A stretch of 64,000 nt of DNA, from assembly GCA_946699065.1 (NCBI GenBank), contig CAMPDV010001200.1:1-64000 (forward strand). Direction: 5' to 3'. A program made the position numbers and the translations under genes. Shown here one piece after another: positions 12,735 to 23,365 of the stretch. This stretch comes from Loxodes magnus. Its lineage: Eukaryota > Ciliophora > Karyorelictea > Loxodida > Loxodidae. Under the pieces are notes generated by a model. That model had not been told where the DNA came from. It made no database searches and saw only the letters and a program-made list of their open reading frames with translations. Each line of letters starts with the position of its first letter. The first letter of the stretch is position 1.

Positions 12735-13650
12735 AGCTCGCAACCTTCCTTCTTCTCACCGTTCTATCACAAGCTCCAGATACTAGCCATCTACCATCAC
12801 TACTCAATGCTATTGAAATTATATAATCTGCATGCCCTTTAAGAGTTTATATACATTCACCCGTATCAAAATTTCATATCTTAATCTCTTTGTCTCATGA
12901 TCCAGAAAATAGTACTCTCAAATCATCATTAATCTTAATACTACGTACAGCATCTTTATGCCCTTTCAAAGTTCGAATTGACTGACCTGTAGAGAAGTTC
13001 CATATCTTTAAAGTTTTATCTTTACTCGCTGAGGCAATTAATTTCATGTCATGAGATATAGCTACCGAATAAATTGGACCCGAATGACCTGTTAATGTTC
13101 TTTGGAGGATTCCAGTTTAGAAATTCCATATCTTTATCGTTTTATCAGCAGATGCTGAGACAATTCATTTCATGTCATGAGATATTGCTACCGAAAAAAC
13201 TCAATCAGAATGACCCGAAAAAGTTCATTGGAGGATGCCATCCTAGAAATTCCATATTTTTATAGTTTTATCAGCAGATGCTGAGATAATTCATTTCATG
13301 TCATGAGATATAACTACCGAATCAACTGAAGCAGAATGAATATCCAAAGTTCTTTGAATGATTCCAGTCTAGAAATTCCATATCTTTATTTTTGCATCAG
13401 CAGATGCTGAGACAATTCATTTCATGTCATGCGATATGGCTACCGAACAAACTGGACCTGAATGACCCCTTAATGTTCTTTGGAGGGTACCATCCTAGAA
13501 ATTTAATATCTTTATAGTGTTTTCAGGATATCCTAAACCAGAGACAATTCATTTCATGTCATGAGATATGGCTACCGAACAAACTGAACTAGAATTATCA
13601 GTCAATACTAAATCTAAAAAAATATTAAAAGAATTACCTTAGCTTTAGTC
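12735..13650 (-). CDS. WD40-repeat protein or orphan WD40 domain
   Basis: Seven WD40 repeats read in one frame from about 13635 down to 12745. Typical units are SVAISHDMKWIVSASADKT followed by IKIWNFQTGILQRTLTGH. Trp of SHDMKW, of SGSW and of KIWNF is encoded by TGA in several units, and Gln of ECIQTLKGH by TAA, which is strong evidence for the altered code. Seven repeats make one beta-propeller, a scaffold for protein contacts. The four central repeats are near copies. The first repeat is less conserved (LTDNSSSV for TGHSGPV) and the last lacks its final WD. Nothing recognisable precedes it. It could be a stand-alone propeller gene, but its likeness to the WD40 part of the gene at 25.8-30.8 kb suggests a severed C-terminal end of a NACHT-WD40 relative. 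A TGA just after KVAS (near 12735) probably ends it. Confidence 0.75.
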
Positions 13651-13869
13651 ATAGGAAATTTAGTTTACCAGTTTTTAGAAGCAGAGGTTGGGAAGAATTT
13701 CGTATTTAAATAGAAGAAGGGGTATTCTTCCAAGAGACTGGTTTCTTGTTCTTAATATTTTTCTTAAAAAAATACTTTTAGTAAATTGTTTTTCTTTCTT
13801 CTCTATTTTTATTTTTATAACTGATTTTAATAATTTCGAAATTAAAAAACTCCTCTTAACAATTTTGCT

Positions 13870-14570
13870 TATTTAATTTAAATACAATTAAATAGTTAAA
13901 TTATTTATTTATTAAGATAATTATAAGAACTCTATTAATTAATTATTTAAATTCTACTTTTGCCTTAAATCCCGACAAATATAAAATTGTTCTTAAACAG
14001 TTCATTAAATAAAGTTTTTGCAATTTTAATTATTTTATATCCTTTTACTTGTAAATAAAATGATAAATGATTATATCAAAAGCTTTATAACTAAGAATTT
14101 ATATCCTTGTTATAATAAATTCTTATGCGTTTATATCATAGTTTGTTTTATTTTTAAATCAAAAGACTCTTAATAAGTAACCTTAATTCTTCATAAACCC
14201 TAATAAATGATAAGCAATACAATTACTTTAAAAACTACTGCTATTAATTATCCTTTTTCACCTAAATTTAATCAAACAAATGATTTCTTTAAAGTTTTAA
14301 TTATTTAAAAATAAAAGTTATTTTCTTAGTTATTAGTTTAAATAGGAATAATATATAAAAAGCATCAAATTATTTAAAGCAAAGTATTAATATTTCTAAT
14401 TTATAAGATATAGTAATTAAATTATATACTTTCTTACTACTATTTCAATTATATCCCTTATTTATAAGGATCCCTCTTTAAATCATTTACTAATATCATT
14501 TATTACTTATTTTTAATGCTTATTTTAGTAATTCTCAAAACACAAATAGATGCAAAAGTATCCTAATCTA
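13870..14570. other. A+T-rich intergenic DNA
   Basis: No gene, RNA or repeat was recognised. The stretch just upstream of the WD40 region (13688-13730) has a short inverted repeat, GGAAGAAT...ATTCTTCC. Confidence 0.4.
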
Positions 14571-14579
14571 ACTTTAAAT

Positions 14580-16030
14580 AACTTGAGCTTCTAGTAAACC
14601 ATAAAAATTTAACAGAATAAGAATTTAAATGAAACTATAAAAACAAAAGAAGACTAGCTAGCAAAAGAAAAATTTAAAGTATAAATAATAAAGGCCCCAG
14701 TAATCTGAGCTAACTATGAAAATATAGAACTTATTTCACCTCAGATTCGGAAGTTAAGCTGCTATGTTTAAGAACTGTTTGGTATTATTATACCTTAAGA
14801 ATATTTTAGAATAAAAAGAAAGAGCAAAACTTCATATATTTAAAGAATGGATTAATAATAAAATTAAGCTTGAAACTAGCTATTTATTATTCTATAACAC
14901 AAGTAAAGAGAAATTGAAAATATCAGCTTTAATCTTAGGGTAATTATTCAATAAAATGAAAGCTTAAAATATACCATACCAATAACTGGCTTTTAGAACA
15001 AAAAAGCAAAACATAAAATAAATTTAAAACTGGAACTTTTAGAAAACAATTTCGAACAAAACTATCTGCTAAAGTTGAAAATAGTTTAAAAAATAATCAA
15101 TAAGAAAAGGTTAACTTATGTAAATATAAAATGCAAATTGAATAGAACAATCTTTATATAATTATGATAAGAAAGTAGTTCCTTCTTTCTTAAGAAAAAT
15201 GAGACTGTAATTTGATGAAACTAGGAATCTGGCCAAATTTCTAGCTTCACCTTAAGGCTAGAATAATAGATAAAAGAAAATAAGAACTTAAAGAAAAGTT
15301 GAACAGAATCGTAATAATAAAAGAGAGGGTCGTTAATTTAATTTCCTAAGCTTCATATTAAATTCTAAGATTCCGTTCCTTTTAAGCTCAAAGTATAATT
15401 AATTAAAATAGAAAGTAGTAATTTAAAGTAGTTCAAGCGAAGATAGGTTGGTTGGAAGTGCTACATTATTATAATGTTAAAACAGAAAGATCAATTATAA
15501 AAATCTACCATCAAGGAATATGTGCTAATTTGGTAAATAGCCGTCTAATAAATTTAAGTGATTTCAAGCATCCAGGAAAATTAATATTAAGCTTAAAGAG
15601 AGTAAAAGAAATTTTTTAAAAAGTCGAAGAATATAAATTTAAATTTAAGATTAGCTATTTATAATTTAATTTACAGTTAAAAGTAAAAGATAATTGAAAA
15701 TCTGAATGAAAGACAATAGAGCTTTTTAGCTTAAGAACATTTATGCTGGTATTTTTGAAGTATTCATCAAGCTTTAAGAAAATTTATGTGGTAAGAGGAT
15801 CTATAATCGATATAGCCAAAATTACTATTCAGCTTATAGTGTTAAGAATGTTTAAATCAAGGTTAAAGAGCAAGAAAGAGCTTTTAGTTATTTCATTAGG
15901 ATCTACCCAAAAGGAAGGAGTTCAGTAAGTCTCTTTGAGTATCTCAAATGGTGTTAAGATCACTGGCTAAAGTAAAAGAAAACAACAAAAAAGGAGATTG
16001 TATGATTCAAAAATAACAAAAGAACAAACT
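14580..16030 (+). CDS. Unrecognised protein family X, copy A
   Basis: An A-rich + strand region, about 450 codons in one frame. It is supported as protein-coding by a diverged copy at 32.1-33.0 kb in which residues are kept: FYNTSKEKLKISALILGQL here against FYNTSKENLNNLNFILKQL there, followed by a QLxFRxKKQNIK motif in both. The C-terminal part is Lys/Arg/Ser-rich (SSSSEDRLVGSATLL, YNRYSQNYYSAYS). No known domain was recognised, and no start or splice sites were assigned. The downstream neighbour on the opposite strand (17.3-17.9 kb) also has its counterpart next to copy B, so a two-gene segment has been duplicated. It could be a host gene family or the cargo of an unknown transposon. Confidence 0.6.
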
Positions 16031-16339
16031 AATAATCTTATATGATTAAGACTAAAAATGAAAAGAGATAACTTTAACAGTTAACTAAAGGATAAGATAT
16101 GGATAAATTTATCATTATTACTTCTATTTCATCGTTTCTAAAATAAAAGTCCACAATCCAAAAGTTACAATACTCTCAATTAGTAAATTTTAGAAATTTC
16201 AGTCTATAATTTATGATTCAAATCAAAGTTACTCTCTTCACTTTAGTCTTAAGTCCTATATCCAGTTTTTAACTAAAGATACTAAGATAATTAACTGTTC
16301 TTAAGCAACAAATAACAATATATTAAAAAAATTAAGTAG

Positions 16340-17160
16340 AACATCCGTCTTTCAAATAATTAAAAAAGAAAAGCAAGAAACCAAGAAACTATTGAGGAAC
16401 TAAAAAAGCAAAGACAGAATTGAGAGTCTAGCTCATCTTCAGAGGGAAAAGTAATGGTTGATTTTACTGAATAATTTAATTCTGTATTCAAATTATAAAT
16501 TACTCTAAAATTAAATTGAATAAATGAAAGCATAAATTGCGAAATATGAAGAAATTTTCTTTAATCAAGGAGAAAAAATTCAGGAGCTAATGAACTGCTT
16601 AAAAGATTAAAATGATGAATTGCTAATTCTTAGTTAACTGATAAAAAACAATTTAGTAACAGAAAGTTAACTTTATGAACTGTCTTAATCCAACTTCAAA
16701 TAATCGCAAAGAATGATTATAGAAGAAAATCTACATTAACAGGTGCATTAAGAAAAATAAAGTTAAGAACAAATTGATTCAAACCTAAGCAAAAGAATTG
16801 AGATATTAGAAAGAAAGATTTATCCAAAGAAGAAAGTTGAGAAGTAATATAAAAATTGTTGGTACTATCAATCTAAATATCACCTACTAAGACATGGTAA
16901 AAAATGAAGGCTACTCAAGCACAATGAAGAGCAAAGAACCTGAAGAAACCTAAATAAGCTTCGAATTACTGAACTCGGAGTTTATAAATAAAAATTACTC
17001 ATAAGAAACTAAGAGATTCCTTTGTGGTAACCACCCATTTATAAAAAAGGTTGTGGAATGCAACCACGAAAAAAATTTGTCAGTTGATACGTGGTTAAAA
17101 ACCCAGGGTACACAAATATTTATTTTACATTTAGCTAAATAATAATAATAATAACAATGC
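16340..17160 (+). mobile_element. ORF1-type retroelement copy, fairly complete
   Basis: It aligns along its length with the intact element at 63 kb. It shares a serine-rich N-terminus (ESSSSSEGKVMV), a coiled coil (KYEEIFFNQGEKIQELM against KYEEIAYNQGEKIRELM), a knuckle region near 16850-16900 (NCWYYQSKYHLLRHGKK, zinc ligands partly lost) and a tail GVYKQKLL against GIYKQKLF. The 3' end holds paired segments (GTGGT-A-ACCAC near 17032, GGTTG/CAACC near 17052) and then a (TAA)n run at about 17138-17153. It sits between the two convergent genes of copy A, which lie side by side without it in copy B, so it probably inserted there. Confidence 0.7.
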
Positions 17161-17289
17161 ATTAATAATCCACAATTGCTAAACCACATCAAGAGAAGAC
17201 TATCAAGAAGAAATAAAGGAAACGAAAACTTTAAAATCTTGCAATAAACCTTACATCTCACTATAATATACATAAAGCAAGCATCGGAA

Positions 17290-17880
17290 CATTCTAATAA
17301 GTATTTCCCAAATGAGCAGACAACAGGTTAAACCTCTTCTGAATTTAAAAGTTACTTTGGTTCTTTTTAACAAGCTTAAGTATTCTAATCTTTTTTCAGA
17401 TATTAAATTATGTATAATTTACTCATCCTACTTTCCACCTGTAATAGTTCTAAAAAATCTTAAGTGATAATTCTAGAACTAAAAATTATTAAATTTAAAA
17501 TCTGCTACGTCTTTCTCTTATTCCCATCAATACTTTTTGTTTTTATTTCCATTTTCTTTGGCAAGGTATTTTATTTTCCTTTCCTTAAAAGCCGTTTTAT
17601 AATATTTTTCTTCAATAATTTTGGTTTCTTTAGTACTTTCTTTATAGATTCTTATTTTGATATTTAAAGCTATATGCTTTTATTATCTATTCTAGTCAAT
17701 GGGGCTTTTTTAAGTTATTTGCTATCTTTTTTCGGTTTTATTCGAGTTTTATCTGATATAGGTAGATGGGAAATTATATACTTAGGTTTTTCTTATTTGA
17801 GATTAATAATCCAGTTTTGCTAATTCACATTTTTAATTTTTTTATCTTCGAATAAGGGAAGATTAAGAATAAATTTGAAT
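17290..17880 (-). CDS. Unrecognised family Y, 3' part, copy A
   Basis: The + strand is T-rich. On the - strand this resembles 33.2-33.6 kb at the DNA level (for example the stretches around 17548-17640 and 33320-33400). It translates to a Lys-rich segment (KKPKLLKKNIIKRLLRKGK). It would be the C-terminal part of the gene seen more fully at 33.0-36.2 kb. The rest is absent here, so this copy is probably truncated. Confidence 0.4.
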
Positions 17881-18119
17881 CTAAAAAATTAAGAAATAGA
17901 AGGATGAATATTACATAAATTACATAATAATTAAATTTAAAAATTTATACATTTTTAAATTTTTTTTGCAGGTTTAAATGTTTACATTACGTTTAATAGT
18001 TTTATATTCGTTTAAATTAAAAAATAGAAAAAATGTTTAATAAAAATTAAAAGAATATAAAAATTAAAAAAATAAAGTAATATATTTTTATAAAATAAAA
18101 ATATAAAATTAAATATTAA

Positions 18120-19265
18120 ACTGAAATGGTTCCATATTGTGAATAGTTTATTGGTAAACAAACAATGGAATAGTTAGAATTTCTATAGAGAAGATCACTG
18201 AGAGCAATAATGGATGCCCCATTTTGTGTGCAAAATGAGATTTTGGAACACGAATTGCAATTTATGAAGTTTAAACATTATTTATGATAAAAAACATTAA
18301 GGTTAAGAAGTAAACTAATAAGTAATAAAGGGAAAACATTGGATGGGATAATGTTTGAGATAAATAGAGAAGAGAATTTTATATTTGAATAATATTGTAA
18401 GTTAATAAAAGAAGAGATATAAATCAAAGATGTAGAGCTGTTTATAGATGACTGAAACAATAATAAAACAGGGAAAGAAAACATTAGTTAAAAAATATGA
18501 GAATATCGTACAAATATGGAAGACAGATGGAGAATGGATTAAATGGTAACGACATGATAATATAGAGTGTATTGATTTGATGAATATATTAAAGGACCAG
18601 CAAATTATCTAAGATATAACAAATACAGAAAAGATGAAATATGCAATATTTTTAGACTAAGAGCAAGAGGTAATGGAAGTCAAGATTGTTTGAAAGAAAG
18701 ACATTTGGTGGAAAAAAGCGAATGCCCGATGTGCAATAAATCAAAAGAAGATGAAAGACATATAATAGAAGAATGTGAAGAATACAGTGATGGAAGAGAA
18801 AAGTGTATAAGAAATTTAGAAGAAATGTAATTAAATTGAATAGGACTTTAATTATTCGATGTAGTATGAGGTACGGCTAAATTCGAAAAATTTATAAGAA
18901 AATAAGAAATAAAACATAGAATATAAGTAGATTAAATAGTAAAAGACTATATAAGTACAATTTTAAAGCAGAGGAAAAAAGGATATCAAGAAGGAATAAT
19001 TAATCGAAAGAAAGAAATTGGAAAAGATAATAGGGCTGGAAAAGGATAATTCATTTGAATATTTAAAAACTTAATAAAAAGAAAAAGATATAGAAATAAT
19101 AATGAAATGGAAATATAAGATAAAATTCAAAAGGCTTATAGTGAGGGAATAGTAAAAAGAAGAATAATAAATAGTGAAATACTGTAGTAGAAGGAAGAAG
19201 AAGAATAACAAGAGATTGACGAAATAATAGAGGAATATTTATTACCGCAAGGGATCTTGGAGAAA
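18120..19265 (+). mobile_element. LINE 3' fragment (thumb to C-terminal knuckle)
   Basis: One frame gives the end of a LINE ORF2. An RRSLRAIMDAPF-type thumb region near 18190-18220 is followed by NIFRLRARGNGSQD and a zinc motif CPMCNKSKEDERHIIEEC (about 18723-18776, C-X2-C-X8-H-X4-C). An acidic/basic Glu/Lys-rich tail runs to about 19260. TGA is read as Trp (DDWNNN, DVVWGT). The frame is open over about 380 codons. Upstream parts (endonuclease, palm) are absent, as in a 5'-truncated insertion. The knuckle spacing differs from the full-length LINE at 36.7-43.3 kb, so this is a different subfamily. A G+C-rich hairpin follows at 19289-19325. Confidence 0.75.
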
Positions 19266-19288
19266 GAATTTGTATTCAATTGACTTTT

Positions 19289-19325
19289 TATAGTGCTGCG
19301 CACCATTGTGGTGCTACGCGCACTT
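19289..19325 (+). repeat. LINE 3' hairpin (AGTGC...GCACT)
   Basis: An imperfect inverted repeat, AGTGCTGCGCACCA against TGGTGCTACGCGCACT, at the end of the LINE fragment and followed by a T run. A variant occurs at about 23716-23750 (AGAGCTGCGCGCC...GGTGCTACGTGCTCT) at the end of a short element. Shared 3' hairpins are how some LINE reverse transcriptases recognise their RNA and their SINE partners. Confidence 0.6.
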
Positions 19326-19819
19326 TAATCAAAGTTTTTTTTTTAAGTAGATTAAAAAGAAAATAATACTAAAATAAAAAAATGACAAGTAAAGTAAAAA
19401 ATTATTTTATGACAGAATTAAACTCTAAGTAATTTGATAAAATTTAATAAAATAAAGATAAATTTAGAATTACATAAAATAAAAAAAATAAAAAAAATAA
19501 AATCCAAAAAAAGAGTTAAAAATGAAAGTTAATAGTGGATTTATGTCTATAATAAAAAAATGAATATAAGTAAAAAATATTTTATAAAAAAAGATTTTAA
19601 AAAAAGTTGCCAAATTATATAAATAGAAAATTGATAATTAAATGCATTGTGTTTAGGAGAATTTTCAACCTCTTTACCACCGGTTCCCTTATAGCTTCTG
19701 AGGAAAAAAATAAAATGCTCCTATGATCTCAATCTTTATCTGGTATATATATTTTGAGATTTCTCACTTTTCGATAGTGTTTATCTTCTTTTTTCGATTC
19801 AATCTTTGTTTTTTTACAG

Positions 19820-20540
19820 GATTTTTATTTGAAGTCAATAAATTACTTGCATATTCTTCATAAAAATATTTCTGAATTAGAATAACTTTTCTTAGTTATT
19901 CTTTTTGGAATTGGTGCTAATATTTTTAACAAATATAATAAATATTGAAGACTGCAAAAATTCTTGAATAAAGTTAATGGTAAAATCTTAGAAATCAAAG
20001 AAAAGTTCTTTTAAGATACTACAGATTGGATGTGATTAATGTAAACTGTATATTTTAATTTTGAAGATTTATAAAAATGTAAGATAATTTCCACTTATTT
20101 ATATACAAAACTAAAAAGTTTATGGTTAAAGAAATATTTTCTATAAGCAAAATTAGAACCTTTAGCTATAATTTCAAATATAACTCATATAAAGACACTT
20201 CAAAATTAAGCACTCTGAGATTTACATTTGTGGAGATTAAAAAGTTTTTACATTCTTAATCATGTGAAGCTCTACAAAATCTTATTAGAAATTTCTAGAC
20301 TTAAAAAAATATGATTAATTATTATTTTAACAAATAATAAAAGCTATCTTAGCCTTAATTTTCATATTTAAAAGTAGTTAAAAAAACTAATTTCAGAAAT
20401 AAAAGTTTTTCCTAAAAATTACTTAGAAAAAGAAATGAAATTTCCAAGTGAAATGCTATCCTACTACAATGGTTTAGTGATTTAGATAAAACTAAATAAA
20501 TAGAAGAAACAATATGATAAATAAATAAAGTAAGAATGAT
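19820..20540 (+). CDS. Unrecognised leucine-rich protein, tandem paralogue 1
   Basis: It begins right after a good splice acceptor (pyrimidine run then TTTTACAG at 19812-19819) with frame DFYLKSINYLHILHKNISEL and continues about 240 codons. It is Leu/Lys-rich with repeating short helices and strands (LQNQALWDLHLWRLKSFYIL). A diverged relative follows at 21.25-22.14 kb in the same orientation. Shared positions include a M-T-F-F-D start segment, an AL-D--L segment and a RL-K segment. An irregular leucine-rich repeat fold is possible but not shown. The 5' exon(s) were not identified. Confidence 0.5.
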
Positions 20541-20876
20541 AAATAAAATATAAATAAACAATTTTAATTCATATATAAAATATACATATAATATTAATTA
20601 ACATTATTATATAATAAAGTCTAATTTATATTTAAATTAATTTAACTATTTAACTATTTTTGCTAATAAATATGAAATATATTAGATTTATTATAAAAAA
20701 TGAAAATTTATTCTTTAATTGCTTAAACGAAATAGGTAATTAACTATATCTTAGTTTAAAATTTTACAGCAAGAAAAGATTTTTTATTAAGCAAAATATT
20801 AAATTTTTATAATTATAATCCTTTTACTTTATTTCACTTAGTTAATATTTATTACATATTATTAAAAGGGAGATAA

Positions 20877-21080
20877 TAATTAAAAAAAAGTTGGTGGAAA
20901 CTGAGTTTGATTCTCTGATCAAACTTTCTAGGTGTATGGATAAGACCAAGTTCCTATCCTGTCGCTGAGAAGATCCCTGATTAGAGTAAATCTCAGCAAA
21001 TGAGCAAAATCTTACTGGTTATCCATTAACAGCTTGAAGCTTGTTAGCCCATAGTTATGGGACTCACTTGACGAAGTATA
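20877..21080 (-). repeat. Structured GC-rich block, copy 2
   Basis: Read on the - strand it aligns with 3208-3428: GGGATCTTCTCAGCGACAGG (- strand) against GGGACTTTCTCAGCGACAGG, and a shared end CAGxxxCCACCAxCTTTTTxAATT. The central hairpin is CCCAT-AACT-ATGGG here and CTCCAT-CGCT-ATGGGC in copy 1. A second hairpin TTGAT-CAGAG-AATCAA lies where copy 1 has GATC/GGTC. Pairing is thus kept while bases differ. It lies between two tandem paralogous genes but on the opposite strand. Confidence 0.6.
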
Positions 21081-21249
21081 TTGGTAAATGAATAAAGATA
21101 AAATTATATAGGGAGACTTTTTGGAAGGGATTAAACATCTAAATAAATTAAATAAGAATATTAAATATAAATTAAATATGTAGTAAATAGAAGGCATAAT
21201 ATTAGTTTTTCCTTTATTATTATTTTTATTTTTGTTCAATAATGAAATA

Positions 21250-22140
21250 TTAACATAATAGCATTAAAGCCTCTACAGATTATTTTCTAAAGATCTCTGA
21301 AGGAGAAATATGAGCTAATCAATTAAGGCTACTTGCAAAAGAATTAAAATGATTTAAGTTAATGATAAATAGTATTAAGTATATCAGCATAAAAAATTAA
21401 AAACTTAATTTAAACTTAAAATTTAATGGTTAAGTATTATAAAGACTAAAGAAAGTCACTTATTAGATAAAAATATCAAGACATACTTTGTAAAGTTCAA
21501 ATTCAATATTTAAAGAATCTTAATTTGTAGGTAAGAGTAAAATGGATACCGCATGTTTTTATTTTGGAGATTTTATAATTAAAATAGTAATTTTCCAGTG
21601 TAAACTTCTAAATAAGCATATGATAAGGAAATAATTTCCATTATAAATTCATAACTTTTTCTTATAATTTCTAGTATGATATAAAATAAAGAAATTACCA
21701 CATTATGCCCTCTAGGATATGTATTTAAGGAAATTTTGATACGTACTTACATATTTAGAGCATTAAAATCCTACAAGATGCTGTTCAATAATTCCAAGAC
21801 TTTAGAAACTATGACACACTTAATCTCATAATTAGAACTATATAAATCATAGTTTTCTTATTAGAAGACAACTTTAGCAAATTGATTGGAGGATTAAATT
21901 TTTTCCATTCAAAGTTGTTTCAAAGAAGAATTTAAATTCTAGAACAAGGTGATGGATGGAAAAACTGATTAACTATCTTGAGCATTTGGATAGGAATATA
22001 AAATAATAAAAGAACAGTAAAAAGTTAATGAAGCAAGACTAGAGAGTTAGGAGTTTCTAAAATATATTAATAATCTAAGAGAAATATGTTAAAAGTACAC
22101 TAAATATAATTAATTTTTAGATAATTAACTGAAAACTTTA
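21250..22140 (+). CDS. Unrecognised protein, tandem paralogue 2
   Basis: It is related to 19.82-20.54 kb (see there). Protein-like segments include KEITTLCPLGYVFKEILIRT and LETMTHLISQLELYKSQF. The reading frame that best matches the paralogue is not the one with the most natural residues throughout, so there may be frame changes or introns. The last third (KIIKEQQKVNEARLESQEFL) looks like a coiled coil. It may be a decaying duplicate. Confidence 0.45.
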
Positions 22141-22149
22141 TACAAATTA

Positions 22150-22740
22150 TATTGAAAATATATATAAATAGAAATTTAAAATTATCTGCATAAACTAAAT
22201 ATTCTAAGCTATTGTTTTAAATTGCATATACTTTAATAAATGGTACACTTTCAAGATATTTATAATTTAGTAATGGAATAATGTAAGAGAGTCTCTAAGC
22301 TATCAATTTTAAATTATATAGGAAGATATTAAAATAAAGAAGTAGTAAAATAAATTTTATTTTGATTATTGAATACTTGATACTATTTGACAAAAAGTTT
22401 ATTTAATGGAATAGTCATATTTAATGTGACTTTTAAACAATAAAGTAGATTAAATTTAATGAAGTTTCAACAATCATTATTTTCATACTTTAAGCTAAAG
22501 TCTATAGTTTTACAAAGATGATATAACTTTTCTAAATTAAGTAATAGCTTTTGATTAAACATTTTATTTATTTAAATTTGGATTTTATTCTAGCTTTTAT
22601 ACATAATTTTGTTTAACTTTATGCTTATGTTGCTTTTAAGCTGTTTTAACATTAAAAGAAATGAAATTATGTAGTGATATGGTACTAACTAAAAAATAGA
22701 AATTATAATTTTAATATTTAAAGAAATGGTTCAATAATAA
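22150..22740. other. A+T-rich intergenic DNA
   Basis: No gene or repeat was recognised before the tRNA-like sequence. Confidence 0.4.
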
Positions 22741-22744
22741 ATAA

Positions 22745-22807
22745 GTCAGTTTAGCTCAATCGATAGAGCACCAGCCTTTTAAGCTGGTGGTCAAGGGTTC
22801 AAGCAGT
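22745..22807 (+). pseudogene. Truncated tRNA-Lys (anticodon UUU)
   Basis: The 5' acceptor strand (GTCAGTT), the D arm (GCTC-AATCGATA-GAGC), the anticodon arm (CCAGC-CTTTTAA-GCTGG), and the 5' T-stem strand and T loop (AAGGG-TTCAAGC) are perfect tRNA-Lys. The sequence then breaks: the required CCCTT and 3' acceptor strand AACTGAC are missing and unrelated A+T-rich DNA (AGTTAATTAAAG) follows. The A box and B box are intact, so Pol III transcription could still start. It is either a tRNA cut by an insertion or deletion, or the head of a tRNA-derived SINE. Confidence 0.85.
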
Positions 22808-22839
22808 TAATTAAAGTAGTAATTAATTAACAAGAAGAA

Positions 22840-23335
22840 ACTAAGTATTTAAAGTAAATTTATTGAATATGCTAGCAAATAGGAAGTATTTAGCTCAAAC
22901 TAATTTATACAAATGATGCTGAAATATATATCATTCAAAAATTATTACAGAAAAAAATACCTAAAAAATTAAAAAGATAGCTCAATAATTTGTATATTAA
23001 GTTTATTATTTCTAATTCAAGCAGAAATGACTTAGAAAATTTAACATTTTTTATAGTAGTTATTCTTGCTTTAATATTGCCTAAGAAAAAGCAGAATATT
23101 TCAAATAAGAAACTTTAATTTCTAGATTCACTATTCTTTAGATGTTTAATTTAGGTTAATCCTTCTTTTACTTAAGAAGTAAAAAGTTTTTAAGCTTTAA
23201 TGCAGGAATTCTTTATTCTTAAAATTTTTGAAGCAGAAATTTTTTTTCCATCTCTACTTAAAAGTTTCTAAGCTATTACTAAATCTTTATCTATATAATA
23301 TATCAGAAATTTCATTTAGTTTTAGTTTTGATTTT
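22840..23335 (+). CDS. Candidate coding stretch, unrecognised
   Basis: The + strand gives protein-like sequence (for example FFRCLIQVNPSFTQEVKSFQ and LKSFQAITKSLSIQYIRNF). No homologue or boundaries were recognised. It could be part of the tandem family upstream or chance. Confidence 0.25.
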
Positions 23336-23365
23336 CCATTTTATGTATTATATAATATAAAATGA

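Noticed and set aside
14735-14765. Motif like the conserved core of 5S rRNA (CGGAAGTTAAGC)
   Set aside because: It lies inside the family X reading frame, and the 5S stems on either side are absent.
17138-17153. (TAA)n and (ATA)n microsatellites as independent features
   Set aside because: Those at 9.07, 17.14, 59.99 and 62.99 kb all sit at the 3' ends of ORF1-type elements, so they are element tails.
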